Origin: Mucilaginibacter terrae
GTDB taxonomy: Bacteria > Bacteroidota > Bacteroidia > Sphingobacteriales > Sphingobacteriaceae
Length of the DNA stretch: 64,000 bases
Reading direction: 5' to 3'
Assembly (NCBI RefSeq): GCF_031951985.1
Contig: NZ_JAVLVU010000001.1
Location: forward strand, 4,588,001-4,652,000
Part shown: piece after piece, positions 1-7,177 of the stretch
How positions within the stretch are numbered: position 1 is the first letter of the stretch
Layout: the number at the start of each line of letters is the position of its first letter
Position numbers and translations under genes: made by a program
The notes under the pieces: generated by a model
The model's database searches: none
Told to the model about the DNA's origin: nothing
What the model saw: only the letters and a program-made list of their open reading frames with translations

Positions 1-47
1 AGTGGTGAAGGGTTGGAAAGGAGGGATAGCGGCAGAATAAAACTCCT

Positions 48-132
48 TGTCATTTCGAACGATAGAGAGAAATCTTATGCTCCTTATAAGCTCATCACGC
101 GTATAAGATTCCTCCTTGAGTCGGAATGTCAG
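48..132. repeat. Palindromic intergenic repeat, 'TGTCATTTCGAACGATAG' family
   Basis: An imperfect inverted repeat: the left arm starts TGTCATTTCGAACGATAG and runs into a GAAATCTTAT segment; the right arm carries ATAAGATT and closes with GGAATGTCA. A second member of the family lies at 15989-16074 with the same TGTCATcTCGAacGATAG opening. It sits in non-coding DNA downstream of a minus-strand gene. This is REP-like structure seen directly in the sequence; any function is unknown. Bases 1-47 hold nothing I can identify. Confidence 0.6.
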
Positions 133-182
133 GGCGGGACAAAGTTATAACAACAACTTAATAACCTAATTACTAATCCCCA

Positions 183-392
183 CTAATAAATACTTCCACC
201 AACGGTCGAAATTTTACTTTTAACTTCAGTGTAGCTTTCCTTAACAGTTACGTACGATTCTTTATCGCCGATAACGTAAACGTGCACTTCTTCGTGTGGG
301 GTGTTGTAAACCACTACCGAAGTAATGTTGCTAACGTTGATGAGTACAGGGCGGTCGTTTTTATCGGTTAATTCTACAAATGGAATAATCAT
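183..392 (-). CDS. Small conserved hypothetical protein, FlbD-like in layout
   Basis: A 69-residue protein without signal peptide or membrane segment. It opens MIIPFVELTDKNDRPVLINV and then alternates short beta-type stretches, ending with the pattern SYVTVKESYTEVKSKI. That layout (a hydrophobic strand, 'VLIN..NI..V', then 'VKES..EV..KI') recalls the small FlbD-type proteins, but there is no flagellar context, so the resemblance is only structural. It lies 33 bases downstream of the YdeI-like gene on the same strand and may be co-transcribed with it. Function not known. Confidence 0.6.
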   Translation of the reverse strand: MIIPFVELTDKNDRPVLINVSNITSVVVYNTPHEEVHVYVIGDKESYVTVKESYTEVKSKISTVGGSIY

Positions 393-425
393 AATTCAGC
401 AAGTTTTAGATGGTTGCCAATATAA

Positions 426-1085
426 TTATTTATCTGATGGGTTTTTCTTGCCGTTCAGGAGTTTGTCAACCATTTTGGCCAGCCGTTCGGTACGGGTTTT
501 TTCCTGTTTGGCTGTTACTATCCACAGCACGTATTCCTTACGGTTGCTGTACGATAGTTTATCGTAATTGGTGAGTGCCAGCGGGTGCTGTTGTAAGGCA
601 GCTTCGGCATCAGGAGGGAGGGTAACGGTTTTGTTTACCACATCAACCCAGGCGGAGTATTGGTTATTTTCCAATTCGGCATTGCGGGTGTCGGATAGTT
701 TGGTTCGCTCCTGCGGACGAAAACGCAACGCAGTCCACGTAGCATCAATGGCGGCAGCGGCTACAGCGTTCAAGCCATATTTAGTTGGTTCTTCCCAACT
801 ACTCATCATTTCCAGGTCGGTTGCAATGCCCGAGCTTTTCTTTGGATAGATGATCCATAAAACGGTATCAGGCTTTAATACCGGCTGAATATGCTTGAGC
901 GATGTTGCCAGTTCGGCACTGTTGAGCACAAATAATTGGATGCCAGAGAAGTCGCCTTTTGCCTCGTGACTTGTTTTTAGTCCATTCGGCAGCGGGTCGA
1001 GAACCGAAAGGTAAGCATTGGGCGCGTTGAACAGCAGCCAGTGCTGACCCGGTTTCATCAAAAGTTTTTTGGCTATGGCGTTCAT
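426..1085 (-). CDS. YdeI/OmpD-associated family protein
   Basis: 219 residues, cytoplasmic (no signal peptide). The N-terminal two thirds (about 1-140) is a DUF3052-like domain with KPGQHWLLFNAPNAYL near the start and a 'DTVLWIIYPKKSSGI' segment. The C-terminal part (about 155-215) is the YdeI/OmpD-associated domain: LPPDAEAALQQHP, then LSYSNRKEYVLWI followed by the hallmark AK..KTR..R. Proteins with this domain are annotated as bacteriocin-protection or OmpD-associated, but the biochemical role is not established. The ATG at 1085 lies 9 bases from the methyltransferase gene upstream, so the two probably form one transcript. Confidence 0.75.
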   Translation of the reverse strand: MNAIAKKLLMKPGQHWLLFNAPNAYLSVLDPLPNGLKTSHEAKGDFSGIQLFVLNSAELATSLKHIQPVLKPDTVLWIIYPKKSSGIATDLEMMSSWEEPTKYGLNAVAAAAIDATWTALRFRPQERTKLSDTRNAELENNQYSAWVDVVNKTVTLPPDAEAALQQHPLALTNYDKLSYSNRKEYVLWIVTAKQEKTRTERLAKMVDKLLNGKKNPSDK

Positions 1086-1094
1086 TAGCCTAAG

Positions 1095-1631
1095 TTAGCT
1101 CGATAATTTCATCTTGGCAAAAAAATCCCACAACACAATACCGGCCGATACCACAATATTGAACGAGTGCTTGGTGCCAAATTGAGGGATCTCCAAACAG
1201 GTATCAATTTTAGCCATTACCTCATCACTAACGCCATTTACCTCATTGCCAAAAATGAGGGCATACTTTTGATGGGCCTGAGGCTTAAACTCATTCAGCA
1301 TAACGCTGTTTTCGGCCTGTTCAACCGCTACTATGATATAGCCTAAATTACGCAATTCATCAACGGCTTCCACCGCATCAGCATGGTAACTCCAGTCAAC
1401 CGACTGCGTGGCACCCAAGGCTGTTTTCTCGATCTCGCGGTGCGGTGGCTGCGCTGTTATACCGCACAAGCAAACATGCTCAACCGCAAACCCATCCCCT
1501 GTACGGAAAATCGACCCAACATTATGCATACTGCGCACACTATCCAGCACAATTACTACGGGCAATTTCTCCTGCTCCTTAAACTCTTCTACCGATACCC
1601 GGTTCAGTTCATCTAACTTTAGTTTGCGCAT
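1095..1631 (-). CDS. SpoU/TrmH-family (SPOUT) RNA 2'-O-methyltransferase
   Basis: 178 residues. All three SpoU motifs are visible: motif 1 NVGSIFRTGDGF (about 37-48), motif 2 ALIFGNEVNGVSDEVM (about 124-139), and motif 3 IPQFGTKHSFNIVVSAGIVL (about 148-167), which together form the trefoil knot that binds S-adenosylmethionine. The expected reaction is 2'-O-ribose methylation of a tRNA or rRNA nucleotide. It lacks the N-terminal L30e-like RNA-binding domain of RlmB, so it is the short single-domain form closer to TrmH. The exact target base cannot be told from sequence. Probably the first gene of a minus-strand unit with the YdeI-like gene. Confidence 0.88.
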   Translation of the reverse strand: MRKLKLDELNRVSVEEFKEQEKLPVVIVLDSVRSMHNVGSIFRTGDGFAVEHVCLCGITAQPPHREIEKTALGATQSVDWSYHADAVEAVDELRNLGYIIVAVEQAENSVMLNEFKPQAHQKYALIFGNEVNGVSDEVMAKIDTCLEIPQFGTKHSFNIVVSAGIVLWDFFAKMKLSS

Positions 1632-1647
1632 GTGGCAAAATTGCTAT

Positions 1648-1691
1648 AAAATAAAAAGAGACACAAGGCTATTCGTGTCTCTTTTTATTTT
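1648..1691. terminator. Bidirectional intrinsic terminator
   Basis: Perfect 17-bp inverted repeat (AAAATAAAAAGAGACAC at 1648-1664, complement at 1675-1691) with a 10-base loop. A-rich and T-rich ends give a U tract in either direction. It separates galK (minus) from the methyltransferase unit downstream. Confidence 0.75.
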
Positions 1692-1700
1692 ATTTGGATG

Positions 1701-1721
1701 GAGACACAAGTATTGTGTCTC
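1701..1721. repeat. Second GAGACACAA hairpin
   Basis: GAGACACAA (1701-1709) and TTGTGTCTC (1713-1721) form a perfect 9-bp hairpin with a 3-base loop, reusing the GAGACAC core of the neighbouring terminator. From 1739 to 1790 a run of ACTCACC/ACCACTCACTACTCACC short direct repeats follows, partly reaching into the galK stop region. Confidence 0.5.
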
Positions 1722-1765
1722 TACGGTATGTAAGGGAACTCAACTACTCACCATTCAACCACTCA

Positions 1766-2929
1766 CTACTCACCAACAAGCTCATGCACCCCATTGCTAA
1801 TGTTGGTAGCGTAAACAGAAGGTGCATAACCTATTTTGGCGGTGTAATATTCGATCAGGTTTTTGCGGTATTCTTCAAAGGCCTCTGCATTTACAATGGC
1901 AATGGCACAACCGCCAAAACCGGCACCGGTCATACGCGCGCCAATTACATTATTGTCGGTTTTGCTATATTCAACGGCAGTATCCAGTTCAACGCCACTT
2001 ACCTCATAATCGTGTTGCAAAGAGTGGTGCGATGCATACATCAGGCGACCAAACTCGGCTAAATCATGGCTGGCTAATGCCTTGGCAGCCAGTTTAACGC
2101 GGTCGTTCTCTTCAATTACGTGGCGGGCGCGTTTAAGTACAGTGGCATCGGTAATTAAGTGCTTGTACTTGGCAAAAGTATCAGCATCAATATCGCACAG
2201 GTAGCTAATCTTGAGTTCCTGCTGCAGGGCTTTCAGGGCTTGCTGGCACTCTTCAACACGCTCGTTGTATTTGCTTTCGGCCAGTTTACGTGGTTTGTTG
2301 GTGTTTATAACGGCCAGTACATTGTTGCCTAAGTGCGCATCAACGGCCTGGTACTCTAAAGTATCGCAATTTAGCATCAGGGCTTTATCAGCCTCACCAA
2401 AGGCTACTGCAAACTGGTCCATTATACCGCTGCTCAAACCAATAAAGTTGTTTTCAACCGATTTTGCCATTTTCACCAGTTCCAGCTTGCTGTAACCGGT
2501 TTTAAAATACTGGTTAAACGCAAAGGCCGTAGCAATTTCAATTGAAGCCGATGATGACAGGCCCGAACCAATGGGCACGTTGCCAAAGTACAGTACATCA
2601 AGTCCCTTTACCTGCTTACCATCAATTACAAAATGGTGCAGCACACCCAGCGGGTAGTTATACCAATCGCGGCCGGTTTTTTCGTAAGAGGTTTGTACGC
2701 CAATATCGTAGGTCTCCTCAAAGTTTACACTCCTGAAACGGAATACATTGTCTTCGTTTGGGGCCAGCAACATCCAGGTGCCAAAGTTAATGGCGCAAGG
2801 CATTACCAGGCCACCGTTATAATCTATATGTTCGCCAATAAGGTTAACACGGCCGGGGCAAAAATAGCTCTCTAATGCCTGCTGGTTAAACGCCGATTCG
2901 AATTGTTGTTTGAGTTGGTCTAAAGTCAT
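1766..2929 (-). CDS. galK: Galactokinase
   Basis: Phosphorylates alpha-D-galactose to galactose 1-phosphate with ATP, the first committed step of the Leloir pathway in the cytoplasm. 387 residues, the usual length. GHMP-kinase motifs are all present: the galactokinase signature GRVNLIGEHIDYNGG (about 25-40), the ATP-binding loop GSGLSSSAS (121-129), and the C-terminal GARMTGAGFGGCAI. The rest of the Leloir genes are not in the window. It could feed on galactose released by the GH2/GH43 enzymes of the polysaccharide locus at 24.7-43.5 kb, though it is not linked to it. A TAATTTTG element ends 7 bases before the ATG. Confidence 0.96.
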   Translation of the reverse strand: MTLDQLKQQFESAFNQQALESYFCPGRVNLIGEHIDYNGGLVMPCAINFGTWMLLAPNEDNVFRFRSVNFEETYDIGVQTSYEKTGRDWYNYPLGVLHHFVIDGKQVKGLDVLYFGNVPIGSGLSSSASIEIATAFAFNQYFKTGYSKLELVKMAKSVENNFIGLSSGIMDQFAVAFGEADKALMLNCDTLEYQAVDAHLGNNVLAVINTNKPRKLAESKYNERVEECQQALKALQQELKISYLCDIDADTFAKYKHLITDATVLKRARHVIEENDRVKLAAKALASHDLAEFGRLMYASHHSLQHDYEVSGVELDTAVEYSKTDNNVIGARMTGAGFGGCAIAIVNAEAFEEYRKNLIEYYTAKIGYAPSVYATNISNGVHELVGE

Positions 2930-2936
2930 GGTGAGG

Positions 2937-2944
2937 CAAAATTA
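2937..2944 (-). promoter_or_regulatory. Putative -7 promoter element of galK
   Basis: Reads TAATTTTG on the minus strand, matching the Bacteroidota -7 consensus TAnnTTTG. It ends only 7 bases before the ATG, so the transcript would be leaderless or nearly so. No convincing -33 TTG was fixed. Confidence 0.4.
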
Positions 2945-3068
2945 AAAAAGCTAAGCACATTTGCCGCTTTATTTTGGTGGTTTTTAATGCTTAGTTATTA
3001 GGTTTACAGCCAAATAGCCAATAAAATCGATTGTGTGTACTTTTTACACACGAAAAATAATTTCGTTT

Positions 3069-3359
3069 ATGAAGCAATATGTGATTACAGCCCATGATTT
3101 TACCGATGCAGAGGCCCTGCAACGCCGCATAAATATGCGCCCTGCACACCTCGAAGGCGTAAAAATTTTAAAGTCCAATAATAATTATGTTGTAGGCGGA
3201 GCCATTTTAAATGATGCCGAACAAATGATAGGCTCGGTAATGATCGTGCAGTTTGAAACCGATGAACAAATGCAAAAATGGATGAATAACGATCCCTATG
3301 TAACCGGAAAGGTTTGGGATAAGATTGATGTGAAGCCGTTCAGGCAAGCGGTAATTTGA
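3069..3359 (+). CDS. YciI-family protein
   Basis: 96 residues counted from MKQYVITAHDF; an upstream in-frame ATG at 3033 would add 12 residues (MCTFYTRKIISF) that do not fit the family, so 3069 is preferred. YciI proteins are small ferredoxin-like fold (alpha/beta) proteins with a conserved His and Asp; here the pattern RPAHLEGVKI (His about residue 26) and NDPYVTGKVWD are visible. Enzymatic role unknown for most members (some are dehalogenase- or muconolactone-like). Stands alone between divergent and convergent neighbours. Confidence 0.85.
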   Translation: MKQYVITAHDFTDAEALQRRINMRPAHLEGVKILKSNNNYVVGGAILNDAEQMIGSVMIVQFETDEQMQKWMNNDPYVTGKVWDKIDVKPFRQAVI

Positions 3360-3484
3360 TGTGCAGATTAGTAGATGTGCAAATGTGCACATGAATTAAC
3401 AAGGTACAGGTGCGTAAATGTGCAGATGTATATAAGATAATTTTTATCATTTGCACATCTGCACATCCTCGCATCTGCATATTT
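3360..3484. repeat. Low-complexity intergenic repeat (ATGTGCA/TGCACAT units)
   Basis: Short words GTGCAGAT, ATGTGCAAATGTGCACAT and their complements ATTTGCACATCTGCACAT recur on both sides of an AT-rich centre (GATAATTTTTATC), making an imperfect long inverted repeat between the convergent genes ending at 3359 and 3486. Could act as a terminator for both. Confidence 0.5.
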
Positions 3485-3485
3485 T

Positions 3486-3719
3486 TTAGCTCCAGCCGGT
3501 ACCTTTTTTGGCGTTACCGTTTTTGATGTGTTCTTCGGCGGTAGCTTTGCTCATAATGGCAGCCATTTTGTTGCCGTCGGCATCTTTACCAGTTGCTATA
3601 TAGCGACCCGATTTTACGTCGATAACCGGATCGACCATTGGTACGTTTTTAGTTTTCGTCTTAACCGAATAAGCAGTGATTGCTCCCGCATCTGCTTTTG
3701 TATCTTTTCCTTTTGCCAT
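3486..3719 (-). CDS. Small hypothetical protein
   Basis: 77 residues, Lys/Ala/Gly-rich and soluble: MAKGKDTKADAGAITAYSVK at the start, VDPVIDVKSGRYIATGKDADG in the middle and a C-terminal GTGWS. No signal peptide, transmembrane segment or recognised domain. The regular composition, clean start and position with its own intergenic borders support a real gene. I do not recognise the family; function unknown. Confidence 0.55.
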   Translation of the reverse strand: MAKGKDTKADAGAITAYSVKTKTKNVPMVDPVIDVKSGRYIATGKDADGNKMAAIMSKATAEEHIKNGNAKKGTGWS

Positions 3720-3820
3720 AACAGTTTATTGTTTAAGTTTTATGCTAAACTAACAGTGCTGGTAATTGTTTTGTACATGGGCTAAAATGTGTGAAAAAAA
3801 CTTACTTAAAAGCACTATTA

Positions 3821-4072
3821 ATGGAGTTAAGAAAGGAATTGCTGAAGATCTTGAATAAAATATATGCACCTGAAACCATGGTGGAAATGCCTTTTAAGCG
3901 CTATGATCTGGCCTTTAAAACAGACCAGGCCGGCAGGCCTGTACTATTATTTATGGGTACAAAAGATGAAAAAGGAAATATTAAGGGCGAGCGTTTTGCA
4001 CGTACACTAAAGTATGATGCAGCTGGCATCGTAATTAAAGATCACTGGGAAAATAAAGGGTCTGCAACCTAA
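3821..4072 (+). CDS. Small hypothetical protein
   Basis: 83 residues from the ATG at 3821 (MELRKELLKILNKIY); a GTG at 3791 would add ten residues (MKKTYLKALL) and cannot be excluded. The body contains VEMPFKRYDLAFKTDQAGRP and FARTLKYDAAGIVIKDHWEN, suggesting a small beta-rich soluble protein. No known domain recognised. It ends 1 base before the convergent DUF1761 gene. Function unknown. Confidence 0.55.
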   Translation: MELRKELLKILNKIYAPETMVEMPFKRYDLAFKTDQAGRPVLLFMGTKDEKGNIKGERFARTLKYDAAGIVIKDHWENKGSAT

Positions 4073-4073
4073 G

Positions 4074-4472
4074 CTATTGCCACGCACCTAAAATAGCACC
4101 CATAATTATAAGAGATATAAAGCTGTAGCAGCCATTAATTAAAATCAGTTTCCAGCCCTTTAATTCAAACAGGCTGTGAATGGCTATGGCACTGAATGTA
4201 AGTAGCCCGGCATGGAAACCAATACCCGCACCCCATGCAGCATTGCCATGATTAACAAATAATGCCAATACAAAAGCCATAATTAAAAACAGGATGAACG
4301 TTGATCCGAAAATTTTGGCCTTGTTGCCTTTAGCAACCTCATCGTTAGTAAGGCCGGCACCTTTTAGCCAGGCATTGGCAAATAAAAGAGGGGAGTACCA
4401 TACTGCACCCAGTAAAAAGCCCGAAAGCGCGGCAACAACTATGGCCGGATAGTTTAAGGTTGAGGCATCCAT
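4074..4472 (-). CDS. DUF1761 integral membrane protein
   Basis: 132 residues with four hydrophobic segments (about 8-28, 55-72, 80-98 and 108-130). The first, YPAIVVAALSGFLLGAVWYS, with the conserved G..W.S pattern followed by ...W, is characteristic of DUF1761 inner-membrane proteins. The molecular role of the family is not known. Tail to tail with the small gene at 3821. Confidence 0.78.
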   Translation of the reverse strand: MDASTLNYPAIVVAALSGFLLGAVWYSPLLFANAWLKGAGLTNDEVAKGNKAKIFGSTFILFLIMAFVLALFVNHGNAAWGAGIGFHAGLLTFSAIAIHSLFELKGWKLILINGCYSFISLIIMGAILGAWQ

Positions 4473-4854
4473 TGCGTTAAAATTTATGGATTAAATTATA
4501 TAAGTTAATTATACTGATTTTTTGAAGCGCAAACAAAGCTTTTTTAAAAATACGCCGATTTTATAAGCTGGTTTACAATAACTTAATAATGCATTTTGCA
4601 GAGGAGGAGATTGTTAAATTGTGGATAAAGTTTACCTGCTAACTAAATTTTATAATACTACAAGTTAATAAAATTGCCTTTAGGGGTCTTAAATTCTGTT
4701 TTTTAGTGTGTATATCATGCATTTTTAACAGCAAGGTTAAATGTGGATAACTTACTGTAAATCTGTTCATAAAGTGTGGAAAGTAATTTACCCTAAAATG
4801 CTGATGTGGCTTCAATATTGCTGATTTTCAGGTAAATAAACTAATATATAATAT
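4473..4854. other. AT-rich intergenic region with two perfect DnaA-box-like 9-mers
   Basis: 382 bases without a gene. TGTGGATAA (complement of the DnaA-box consensus TTATCCACA) occurs at 4620-4628 and again at 4742-4750, in the same orientation, in AT-rich DNA. A weaker TGTGGAAAG lies near 4775. No other RNA or protein feature seen. Confidence 0.4.
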
Positions 4855-5094
4855 ATGAATGCATTTTATGAAAGGCTATCGCACTTTGCAGAGCTTGTAA
4901 AAGATGCGAGCAAGCAGGAAAGACACAACTACGCCAATTACTTTAAGGTACAACACCCTCCGCATCCGGTGGTAAGTTCAACGCGTAGCTTAATGCCAAA
5001 ATTGGTGTTTGAAGAAAACTGTCCAACCGAGTTAAGGCTAAAAATCAGGTACATGCTTAAAAAGTCGTTTAACCGTATACGTAACAAGGAATAG
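4855..5094 (+). CDS. Small hypothetical protein upstream of the DNA glycosylase
   Basis: 79 residues, basic and probably helical: MNAFYERLSHFAELVKDASK, a Pro/His-rich middle (QHPPHPVVSSTRSLMPKL) and a Lys/Arg-rich end (YMLKKSFNRIRNKE). No signal peptide or membrane segment. It ends 15 bases before the Fpg-like gene on the same strand, so co-transcription is likely. I do not recognise the family; a nucleic-acid-related role would be guesswork from charge and neighbour alone. Confidence 0.55.
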   Translation: MNAFYERLSHFAELVKDASKQERHNYANYFKVQHPPHPVVSSTRSLMPKLVFEENCPTELRLKIRYMLKKSFNRIRNKE

Positions 5095-5109
5095 TTACTA
5101 CTTTTAAGC

Positions 5110-5889
5110 ATGCCCGAATTACCAGATCTGCAAGCTTTCAGCCATAACCTTACCAAGGTTTTAAAAGGTCGCAAGCTGCTTAAACTTAATGTTGTTCAGT
5201 CGAAAAAACTGAATGTGAGTGCCGATGAACTTGTACTGGCCCTGCAAGGGCAGGTGCTTAATAAGGTTGTGCGCGAAGGAAAAACATTGCAACTTAAATT
5301 CAGCAATAATCAAACACTGGGGCTGCATTTGATGCTACACGGAGCTCTGCGCTGGTTTGATAGTGAGAACACGCACAAGTTTACCATACTCGAACTTTAT
5401 TTTGATGGTGATAAAAGCTTGGCACTAACCGATTTTCAAAAGGCGGCCACCCCAACGCTCAACCCCAAAAAGGCCGATGCGCCCGATGCTTTGGATAAGG
5501 AGGTAGACGAAAAGTTCTGGAAACAGAAGTTTGTCAAAAGCAAAAAGCCGGTAAAAGCCATTCTAATGGATCAAAAAGTGGTTCGCGGGATAGGTAATGC
5601 TTATGCTGATGAGATATTTTACGATGCAGGCTTGTCGCCATTTTCCATTGCTTCAAAAATTCCTGATGATGAAATTAAAGTATTATCCAAATCAATAAGG
5701 AAAGTACTGGAGGATGCCGAAAAACAGATATTTAAAGTTGAGCCCGATATTATTAATGGTGAGGTGCGCGACTTTTTTAACGTTCATCGCCCTAAACAAA
5801 AGACTACTCCCAGGGGCGAAACCATATTGCAGGAAGAGCTTTCATCGCGCAAAACATATTATGTAAAAGATCAAAAACTGTTTGATTAA
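5110..5889 (+). CDS. Fpg/Nei-family DNA glycosylase, zinc-finger-less
   Basis: Formamidopyrimidine/endonuclease VIII-type enzymes remove oxidised bases and nick the abasic site. 259 residues. The N-terminus PELPDLQAF supplies the catalytic Pro2 and Glu3 after Met removal (canonical Fpg reads PELPEVE). A helix-two-turn-helix, VRGIGNAYADEIFYDAGLSP, lies at about 158-177. The C-terminus (HRPKQKTTPRGETILQEELSSRKTYY) has no Cys at all, so the usual four-Cys zinc finger is absent and may be replaced by a 'zincless' finger as in some Nei-like enzymes. Substrate range cannot be assigned. Follows a small ORF by 15 bases. Confidence 0.85.
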   Translation: MPELPDLQAFSHNLTKVLKGRKLLKLNVVQSKKLNVSADELVLALQGQVLNKVVREGKTLQLKFSNNQTLGLHLMLHGALRWFDSENTHKFTILELYFDGDKSLALTDFQKAATPTLNPKKADAPDALDKEVDEKFWKQKFVKSKKPVKAILMDQKVVRGIGNAYADEIFYDAGLSPFSIASKIPDDEIKVLSKSIRKVLEDAEKQIFKVEPDIINGEVRDFFNVHRPKQKTTPRGETILQEELSSRKTYYVKDQKLFD

Positions 5890-6021
5890 TAAATTTGAAT
5901 TTTCGGGGCTTAAAATTAAATGCTAAATAATGATATTGTTACTAAAAGTTAAGTTTTAATGTCAAAATAATAAAAAATAAAAAACTTTGATAAAATATTT
6001 GCAAGATATTGAGACTTGCTT

Positions 6022-6029
6022 TATATTTG
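6022..6029 (+). promoter_or_regulatory. Putative promoter of the tRNA gene
   Basis: TATATTTG matches the Bacteroidota TAnnTTTG -7 element and lies 26 bases upstream of the mature tRNA 5' end. TTG triplets at about 6009 and 6014 are possible -33 contacts, at short spacing. Confidence 0.45.
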
Positions 6030-6055
6030 TATCAACAAAGAGAAAATAAATATCC

Positions 6056-6167
6056 TGTAGGATGGTGAAATTTGGCAGACACACCTCCTTGTCGCGGTGG
6101 CGGAGAGTTTGGGAAACCTTAGCAATAAGATAACTACTCCGTGAAGGTTCGACTCCTTCTCCTACAG
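6056..6167 (+). tRNA. Atypical class II tRNA, Leu-like body, anticodon reads GUC
   Basis: 112 bases without CCA. Acceptor TGTAGGA (6056-6062) pairs perfectly with TCCTACA (6160-6166), discriminator G6167. D-arm GTG...CAC encloses AAATTTGGCAGA, as in tRNA-Leu (compare TGGTGAAATTGGTAGACAC). T-arm GAAGG-TTCGACT-CCTTC is intact. Aligned to tRNA-Leu, the anticodon arm is CCTCC-TTGTCGC-GGTGG: a T.T mismatch in the stem and anticodon GTC (Asp) at 6091-6093. The variable arm (6101-6142, 42 bases) is far longer than normal: a stem CGGAG+AGTT/AACT+A+CTCCG with an inner CTTA-GCAA-TAAG hairpin. It may be a functional odd tRNA, a tRNA-like regulatory RNA, or a decaying copy; the promoter at 6022 and terminator at 6203 argue that it is expressed. 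Confidence 0.8.
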
Positions 6168-6202
6168 CTCTTCTCATAATTTAGGTTTATAATTGGTTAG
6201 TA

Positions 6203-6238
6203 AAAGTCCCCTGCCCATCAGGGGGCTTTGCTGTTTTA
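6203..6238 (+). terminator. Terminator downstream of the tRNA
   Basis: AAAGTCCCCTG (6203-6213) pairs with CAGGGGGCTTT (6219-6229) over 11 bp with one G.T wobble, followed by GCTGTTTTA. It closes the tRNA transcript before the CPBP gene. Confidence 0.65.
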
Positions 6239-6282
6239 TAGGGGTTTGTAAATGTATATACATATATTGTGTCTTAAACTAT

Positions 6283-7134
6283 ATGTCGCAGGCAGCCGTT
6301 TCAAAATACTTCCAAAAATCTTCATCTTTTAAAGTAAATCGCAGTTCACTGTTTGTATTTGTTTTTGCAGCGTTTATAGCGTGGGAAATAAATATTATCG
6401 GGCAAATGGTATTTCCTTCTCATCACCTCATTTTTTTCCTCACCCGCATAACTATCAATTTTATATGTGATTTTGCTTTGTTATACGTAAGCTACACTTT
6501 GTTAAAACGAAATAATATTCCTTTTTCAGCTTTAGGTTTGTGTTTGTCGAAAAGCACTGCAATAAATGTTTTAGCGGGAATATTAATTGGTGTGATGACT
6601 GTTTTATCAACAGCATGTATACTTCAGCTTTTAGTGCCTTATCATTTTGAATACAGGTTACTAAGTGGACCGAGGGTTTTAAGCGAGGCCTTTTCCTATT
6701 TACCCGGAGCTTTTTTGGAGGAACTAATCTTCAGGGGATTTTTGTTAGTTGTTTTTAGTCAACTGTTAGGTTGGCGCTTAAGCCTGTTAATTATAGCTTT
6801 ACCATTTGGGTTATTCCATTTGCAAGGGGGAAATGGCGGGTATAGTATTGTGATAAGTACTACCATGTGCTCTTTTATATTCGGCCTCTCGTTTATACTC
6901 ACACGCTCCATGTGGACTTCCATAGCTTCTCATGCTACGGCAAATATATTTTTGCACGTGATTACCGGGTTAGATGGTGCAGGTACATCTGTTTACAAAC
7001 CCGTTTTTGAGCAAGCCTGGCCCAAACAATATGATGCCGGGTTATTATGTATGGTAGCCGGGGCAATTATAGTTACTGCTTTGCTGTATATACTTACCCT
7101 GAAAAAAATTAATTCTGTTAATCTGAACGCTTAA
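6283..7134 (+). CDS. CPBP-family intramembrane glutamic endopeptidase (Abi/Rce1-like)
   Basis: 283 residues from MSQAAVSKYF; reading frame extends to 6193 but those 30 codons overlap the tRNA terminator and look non-coding. About seven to eight hydrophobic segments. The CPBP signature is present: EELIFRG (motif 1, EExxxR, about residue 146) and FGLFHLQGG (motif 2, His about 179), then a third segment with SHATANIFLH. These are membrane-embedded Glu/His proteases of the Rce1 type; bacterial members act in diverse roles including peptide maturation. Substrate is unknown. Follows the tRNA, facing the convergent pirin gene. Confidence 0.85.
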   Translation: MSQAAVSKYFQKSSSFKVNRSSLFVFVFAAFIAWEINIIGQMVFPSHHLIFFLTRITINFICDFALLYVSYTLLKRNNIPFSALGLCLSKSTAINVLAGILIGVMTVLSTACILQLLVPYHFEYRLLSGPRVLSEAFSYLPGAFLEELIFRGFLLVVFSQLLGWRLSLLIIALPFGLFHLQGGNGGYSIVISTTMCSFIFGLSFILTRSMWTSIASHATANIFLHVITGLDGAGTSVYKPVFEQAWPKQYDAGLLCMVAGAIIVTALLYILTLKKINSVNLNA

Positions 7135-7177
7135 ACAAGGGTAGATTAATAATCAGGACTTAAACATAATATCTTCT

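Noticed and set aside
4473..4854. Replication origin
   Set aside because: Only two DnaA-type boxes and no dnaA or typical origin neighbours; kept only as a low-interest observation.
5962..6177. Minus-strand 71-codon ORF with GEGVEPSRSSY motif
   Set aside because: This is the antisense of the tRNA; such ...GVEPSR... peptides are a well-known annotation artefact over tRNA genes.
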